A stretch of DNA of 64,000 nt from Metabacillus indicus LMG 22858 (GTDB lineage Bacteria; Bacillota; Bacilli; Bacillales; Bacillaceae): positions 186,001 to 250,000 of the forward strand of contig NZ_JGVU02000007.1 in assembly GCF_000708755.2 (NCBI RefSeq), given 5' to 3'. Made by a program: the position numbers and the translations under genes. Shown piece by piece: positions 59,714-64,000 of the stretch. How positions within the stretch are numbered: the stretch's first letter is position 1; the number at the start of each line of letters is the position of its first letter. The notes under the pieces were generated by a model. It saw only the letters and a program-made list of their open reading frames with translations. It was not told where the DNA came from and did no database searches.

Positions 59714-61543
59714 CTATTTTATATAGTTTTTTGAATTAAGTATATTTTCAAGAAAATTTCTGACTTGAGGGTATTTTTTATCTTCTGCTAAAAGCAATTG
59801 AGAAATATTACGATTTCCTTTAATTTTAAAGAATCCAGAAAGACCGCTCTTAACTTGTTCAGATGCACTACTTGAGCTTACAAAATTAAGTACCTGTCCG
59901 GAATCAGGATTGGTATCATTTTTTTCATTTTCAACCATATGTAATATACCTCTATCTTTATGAGCTGGCTTCTCAATTTTTTTAGATATCTCTTCAACAT
60001 TTATTAACTTTAAGCCTTTCTTCTTTAGTAATTCATTTACTAAAAAACAAAAAACCCGCGGGTATAGAAAATCTTCAATTTGCAAATCAGAATTAATCTT
60101 CTCTACATTTTCATCCATAGGACGTTCTCCCAAGAAATTCGGAATGAACTGAACCTCAAGGTTTAAAAACCTGTACTTTCCCTTCTTTTTTATACTTATC
60201 AGTTTTTTAAACACTTCTCTTCCTTTATTATCGTTATCCAATAAAATTACGATTGTAGGAACTTTAATTTTCTGATCTATATTTTGATAAAATGAATTAT
60301 AGAAATCTAAATACTTTTCAATATTATCCGCGCCATTAGCAGAAATTATCTTAGGTATATTTAATTTAAAAAAGGATGCTAATTCTTCCAAATATTTTTT
60401 ATCTGTTTCGCCTTCTACAATAAGATTATAATTTTCTAATAATTCATAATCTTCTTCCGTTATACCTAAATATTCTTTTATCTTTTTGGCTCCATCTTCT
60501 TTATCTAAATTTACTAACTTAGTCTCAAGTACATTGAAATGTTGTTTTTTTCTATCAAAATATCTTAAATTTATGTCTAGATCTAATAAGAATACATTTT
60601 TCAAGGTATACGTATCAATAAATACTTGTGAATGTGATGTTACAAATGTTTGGGCCTTATTAGTTAATTTTTGAAGATCATCATAAAGTTTTTTTTGCAG
60701 TCCTTGATGCAAGTATACATCCGGTTCATCTATCAAAAGGATAATAGATTTATTACTTATTTTTTCAATAATTCTAAAGTGCAGAAGAATATATGCTAAT
60801 CTTTGTAAACCCGCCCCTTTAGCATCTATTCGTTTATTTGATTGATCATTTATATAGAATAAAACATCATCTGTTATAAGATCTCTAAATTTTGTAATAT
60901 CAGATGTAAGATCAAAGCCTACTCCCCAGTCCTCTTTATATTGTTTAAAGACGGGATTTATTTCATTTGCCAGCTTATTTAATATTTCTAATAATCCCTT
61001 AATATAATTATCAAATGAGTCTTTCAATTCTTTTTTTAAGCCTCTGAATTGACTTTTCTCATATTCTAAATCATAAATCTCATCTATCATACCGTTAATA
61101 AGCTTTGGTAATGAAATATTAATAGATTCTACAAAGAAGAATTGAATTTTCTTTAAGAAAGCGACAACTTCTTTTTCCTGCATTTTATGTTTTTTATCTC
61201 TGAGACCGGCAACTTTCAGTTTTTCCCCACTTGTTTTATTAAGCCCATCATTATTAAATTCTCTCTTGATTTTTATTCTATCTTTTCCGTCTACAAGGAA
61301 TTCAATTGTTATTTCAGGAAATACAGCTCCTCCTCTTGAACCGTGATATTTATGATTGGGAGAATCTTTTTCAGCCACATATTTTTCGGGGTTAAAAAAT
61401 AGATCTACCGCTCTTAAAGAATTGGTTTTACCCGCATTATTTTCCCCACAAATTGTAATATAATTGTTATCCTCATCTACATTTATTATTAATTCCATTA
61501 TTGATCTGTATCTCTTTATAGTAAAACTCTTAATTTTTATCAT
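59714..61543 (-). CDS. OLD-family ATPase with TOPRIM nuclease domain
   Basis: This 609-residue protein has an N-terminal ABC/SMC-like ATPase: Walker A GENNAGKT (33-40), signature-like GAGLQRLA (243-250), Walker B IILLIDEPDVYLH (Asp272, Glu273) and switch VTSHSQVF. A TOPRIM domain follows: IVEGETDKKYLE (Glu378) and VILLDNDNKGR (Asp436, Asp438), the metal-binding triad of OLD endonucleases. The C-terminal 130 residues match nothing I know. OLD-family proteins include P2 Old, and GajA of Gabija belongs to the same group. No UvrD-type gajB is adjacent, so it is a class-1-like stand-alone form. Base composition is clearly more AT-rich than the core genes, as in acquired islands. Confidence 0.87.
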   Translation of the reverse strand: MIKIKSFTIKRYRSIMELIINVDEDNNYITICGENNAGKTNSLRAVDLFFNPEKYVAEKDSPNHKYHGSRGGAVFPEITIEFLVDGKDRIKIKREFNNDGLNKTSGEKLKVAGLRDKKHKMQEKEVVAFLKKIQFFFVESINISLPKLINGMIDEIYDLEYEKSQFRGLKKELKDSFDNYIKGLLEILNKLANEINPVFKQYKEDWGVGFDLTSDITKFRDLITDDVLFYINDQSNKRIDAKGAGLQRLAYILLHFRIIEKISNKSIILLIDEPDVYLHQGLQKKLYDDLQKLTNKAQTFVTSHSQVFIDTYTLKNVFLLDLDINLRYFDRKKQHFNVLETKLVNLDKEDGAKKIKEYLGITEEDYELLENYNLIVEGETDKKYLEELASFFKLNIPKIISANGADNIEKYLDFYNSFYQNIDQKIKVPTIVILLDNDNKGREVFKKLISIKKKGKYRFLNLEVQFIPNFLGERPMDENVEKINSDLQIEDFLYPRVFCFLVNELLKKKGLKLINVEEISKKIEKPAHKDRGILHMVENEKNDTNPDSGQVLNFVSSSSASEQVKSGLSGFFKIKGNRNISQLLLAEDKKYPQVRNFLENILNSKNYIK

Positions 61544-61951
61544 TTTTTCTCCTCTTTGCTAATCATCTAGATATGCTTCTTTAATTCCGTAATTATTCTA
61601 ACAAAATACATATTATTACTAATAAAGAAAAGTTCGTATTAAATAGTGAGTCAAAACCCCATTTTTTTCAAGACACAGTAATTTTGATGCAGACTAAAAA
61701 ACCCTAAAACCATCTTATGTCACTATATTGTTTTAAAAATTAGGATAGCAACAATTAAAATTTCTGCTGTTCATTATTGTATTGCGAGTCCTAGGAATTG
61801 AGAATTACTATGTAAAGTAACGGTTAAGAGAGACTTTCCACGGTTAATATTTTATTCTTTAAAAGTTGATGGGATGGTGATTATCATTATTGTCAAGGCT
61901 ATTTTTTAACTGAAGCAAAAATAGTCTTCAAACTCGCTATTACATATTAAA
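61544..61951. other. AT-rich intergenic region between the OLD and NurA genes
   Basis: About 400 bases have no supported ORF. The promoter of the OLD gene must lie at its left end, but I cannot name boxes. A terminator for the herA-nurA unit follows at 61952-61980. Confidence 0.5.
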
Positions 61952-61980
61952 AATGACACCGGTGAATTCCCGGAGTCATT
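61952..61980 (-). terminator. Terminator of the herA-nurA unit
   Basis: The stem AATGAC-A-CCGG pairs with CCGG-A-GTCATT (one A-A mismatch) and is followed on the minus strand by TTTTTAA. It separates this unit from the OLD gene, which is therefore transcribed on its own. Confidence 0.7.
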
Positions 61981-62059
61981 CTTTGGCTAATTATTATTAT
62001 CGGCTTGCATATAAAATGTTTAAAGTTCAGTAAGAAGTTACTTGTATATTATTTTCACT

Positions 62060-63394
62060 TTACGAACTAGCCTCTAAAAATCTTTGTAGTATTTTCGAAG
62101 AAGGATAACTAGACATAGACGCTATACCATTAGCTAATTCGATTGGAAAGAGAGCTCCTGTGTACCTGTGACTTATTAATTCAGGTAAAGTAGCAAGTAT
62201 TCTTGGAAGACCTATTAAATCAGATTTTTGAGGATAATTATTTATGTCTTGGTATTGTCCAGTTGGTACATTAATAACAAGGTAAGAGTTTGGGTCAACT
62301 TTCACATACATCTTTTCTCCCCAGTTAGTTCTTTTACCGTAAGCATTCATTAAACCAGGAGTTCTATAAACTTCTTTTCGTATATACTCATGAGTTAAAA
62401 CTGAAAAATGCATTGGCTGTTTCCTATCTTGAGGCTCTAATTCTCTAGATAGTTTTGAAAGATGATCAGTAAATACTCCTGATTTCTCCTGACCAATAAT
62501 ATGGATGGGTCGCTGCACTAGTTTGGCATATTCTAAAAACGATCTTAATTTAGGCACTAGTTTCGAATATTGACTACGTAAAGTTAAAGGTCCGTCTTTT
62601 ATAAATAATGTGTCTGTTACTAAATTTTTATCATTATGGGCCCATAGCAGACGGATAATGGTAAACAACATTAAATGTTCCATTATTAACATATATGCCG
62701 AACTAACACTATCTGGAGCACTTTCTTCATTCATATCTAAATGAAAACCGAGCATATCTGATAAAAAAACTTCTTTTCCACAGAATTCGCAATTCTTCTG
62801 ATCTTTATCAGGATATAACCCATTAATCTCTTTATCACAATGTGGACACTGGAAGTCAGGGGAAGATGTTAAATTTACTGTCCACTTTTCATAAACCAAC
62901 CATTTTAAAGTCTCATAAAACATCCCTTTTTGATCAATTTTTAAAGAATCTCTTATAATATATCTAACAGCATCATAATTCGATCCCATAGCAGTTTTAA
63001 TATTTTTTAAAGGCAACACTGTCGCATGTTGTACTGCACTATTAGTCATTATATCCTGTAATTGCAGAGGGTGAGGCTCGTCTTTATCAATATTTTCAAG
63101 TTTGGACTTATCAATTGAAATTAATGCAGTTTTTACAAAAGATACCTCTTTTGGTGGTTTTGTTTCTGAATTAATCGATACATAAGATCCATCAACTGCC
63201 CAATAATACTTTAAACTTGAAATTCCATCTAACTCTGCTTTTTGCCAACCTTGTTTTTCCGAATTCGAGATTTCGTAATTATTGGATTCAAATTCTTTAA
63301 CAAGAGACTGAACCCACTCACTTTCAATAACGTTTATATGTCCCAGTTTTGAAGCGGTTTCAAATGGTGAAATAGAACTACTATTGTATGCCAT
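62060..63394 (-). CDS. NurA-domain nuclease with zinc-ribbon insertion
   Basis: This 444-residue protein has the RNase-H-like NurA signature: YYWAVDGSYVSI (Asp68) and DTLFIKDGPLTLR (Asp267). NurA is the 5'-3' nuclease that works with the HerA translocase. Between the two motifs lies a four-cysteine insertion, CPHC (183-186) and CEFC (202-205), likely a zinc ribbon that could bind DNA or the partner. The ATG overlaps the stop of the upstream HerA-like gene (TAATG), so translation is coupled. In bacteria HerA with a nuclease partner is a known phage-defence theme. The AT-rich composition fits an acquired island. Confidence 0.8.
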   Translation of the reverse strand: MAYNSSSISPFETASKLGHINVIESEWVQSLVKEFESNNYEISNSEKQGWQKAELDGISSLKYYWAVDGSYVSINSETKPPKEVSFVKTALISIDKSKLENIDKDEPHPLQLQDIMTNSAVQHATVLPLKNIKTAMGSNYDAVRYIIRDSLKIDQKGMFYETLKWLVYEKWTVNLTSSPDFQCPHCDKEINGLYPDKDQKNCEFCGKEVFLSDMLGFHLDMNEESAPDSVSSAYMLIMEHLMLFTIIRLLWAHNDKNLVTDTLFIKDGPLTLRSQYSKLVPKLRSFLEYAKLVQRPIHIIGQEKSGVFTDHLSKLSRELEPQDRKQPMHFSVLTHEYIRKEVYRTPGLMNAYGKRTNWGEKMYVKVDPNSYLVINVPTGQYQDINNYPQKSDLIGLPRILATLPELISHRYTGALFPIELANGIASMSSYPSSKILQRFLEASS

Positions 63395-64000
63395 TATTCT
63401 TCACCAACACTTACTTCGAACTTATTTGTTTGTACTGGAATTACAAATCTATGAGACATAGTTAACATTCTCATATAACCAGGGGTTTTTGCTTTTTGTA
63501 TATCATCTTCAATTCCATTAAAAGCTACTTGTACTTTAGATAAAGCCCTAGTCTCGTCAGAAGATGAGAGGTGCCCTACAAAAAAGTTTTCTGTTTGCGC
63601 CAGTAGTTCTTTACTTATGGTAGAAGGAGATTGCGTTGAGTAAACCATCCCTATATGGAATTTCGCCCCCTCTTTAGCAAACCTTGAATAAATACCTGTG
63701 TGATCATTGGTATTAGGAGGAAATAAGTTATGAGCTTCTTCAAAATATAATTGTACAAAGTTATTATTTAATGCATTGTTTACAAATTTTCCCTCTTGAT
63801 GTCTGAAAACCGACTGAGAAATAAGATCTGAGAAATATCGCCTAATGTTATCTGTTGCATTCCCTAAATCTAAAATAACAGTTTTCCCGTTATCTACAAA
63901 ATCTAGAATCTCTTTTGTGAAGTTACTAGCATCTTTTGAATGGTATTGTAAATAACCACGTAGAATAGATGGTCCACTTCCTGACTTAGGATCAAAAAAA
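63394..64000 (-). CDS. HerA-like AAA+ ATPase/translocase (partial, C-terminal part)
   Basis: The frame is open from the right window edge to the stop at 63394, showing about 201 C-terminal residues. Recognisable are ILDLGNATDNIRRYFSDLIS, Walker B-like VQLYFEEAHNLFPP, then FHIGMVYSTQSPSTISKELLAQTENFFVGHLSS (the sensor/arginine-finger region of HerA/FtsK ATPases) and a C-terminal YMRMLTMSHRFVIPVQT. The Walker A motif would lie outside the window. The coupled NurA gene confirms the pairing. HerA forms a hexameric DNA pump that feeds DNA to NurA. Confidence 0.85.
   Translation of the reverse strand, partial: FFDPKSGSGPSILRGYLQYHSKDASNFTKEILDFVDNGKTVILDLGNATDNIRRYFSDLISQSVFRHQEGKFVNNALNNNFVQLYFEEAHNLFPPNTNDHTGIYSRFAKEGAKFHIGMVYSTQSPSTISKELLAQTENFFVGHLSSSDETRALSKVQVAFNGIEDDIQKAKTPGYMRMLTMSHRFVIPVQTNKFEVSVGEE

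Noticed and set aside
1..64000. CRISPR arrays, tRNA or rRNA genes, complete insertion sequences
   Set aside because: I saw no regularly spaced direct repeats, no cloverleaf-like clusters and no transposase motifs in reading the window. A dedicated scan could still find a diverged tRNA or a small IS remnant.

Overview
The window looks like a Bacillus-type genome (family Bacillaceae). Supporting signs are moderate-to-low GC, strong AGGAGG-type ribosome binding sites, frequent TTG and GTG starts, and many hairpin-plus-T-tract terminators. Gene content also fits: natAB/natRK, a tasA/sipW-type biofilm locus, bacillolysin, proCBA, helD and LplB/LplC-type sugar uptake. I see no rRNA, tRNA, CRISPR array or intact transposase. 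All identifications come from reading the sequence and from memory of protein families; no database search was run.

Layout. 1-4500 (minus) is an operon resembling B. subtilis yfjABCDE: a WXG100 protein, three tandem micro-proteins with a paired-cysteine motif, a glycine-zipper protein with a WXG/LXG-like N-terminus, a helper protein and three paralogous two-helix membrane proteins. It reads as a type VII secretion (T7SS) effector module. 4815-10560 holds a secreted GH16 glucanase, an NprR-like regulator and bacillolysin. 10795-12568 is an exported protein, SipW and a TasA/CalY protein. 12788-16066 is proC-proB-proA. 16324-20109 is natAB with divergent natRK and a direct-repeat operator between them. 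20124-25196 is housekeeping: nnrD, ctaG, DUF2243, an SDR, signal peptidase I, DUF1801 and an acetyltransferase.

25271-36781 is a secreted cyanophycinase-like protein, an ABC-2 exporter and a carbohydrate locus (GH2 enzyme, solute-binding lipoprotein, two permeases, LacI regulator, YesL-like protein). Three copies of one 16-18 bp palindrome mark the LacI promoters, and the LacI gene appears to begin with ATT. Three copies of a GGGGTCAGTCCC inverted repeat sit just behind minus-strand stop codons in 25.2-28.9 kb. 36857-43149 contains a second T7SS-like module: a lipase with its helical targeting region at the C-terminus, a coiled-coil partner and a CPBP protease, with four related lipoproteins and one decayed copy running divergently. 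It recalls the S. aureus TslA lipase toxin and its immunity lipoproteins.

43295-51309 is mixed: a secreted EEP hydrolase, a divergent VWA/HTH pair, a MerR-controlled membrane operon with a classic 19-bp-spacer promoter, an M28 peptidase, SRPBCC and quinone reductase proteins, a DUF45 metalloprotease and DUF1456. 51431-56399 has an ABC-F ATPase, possibly controlled by attenuation, and HelD. 57987-59713 is decayed DNA containing an inactivated DrrA/DrrB-like ABC transporter. The window ends in a probable anti-phage island: an OLD-family ATPase/TOPRIM protein, a NurA nuclease with a zinc-ribbon insertion and a partial HerA ATPase.
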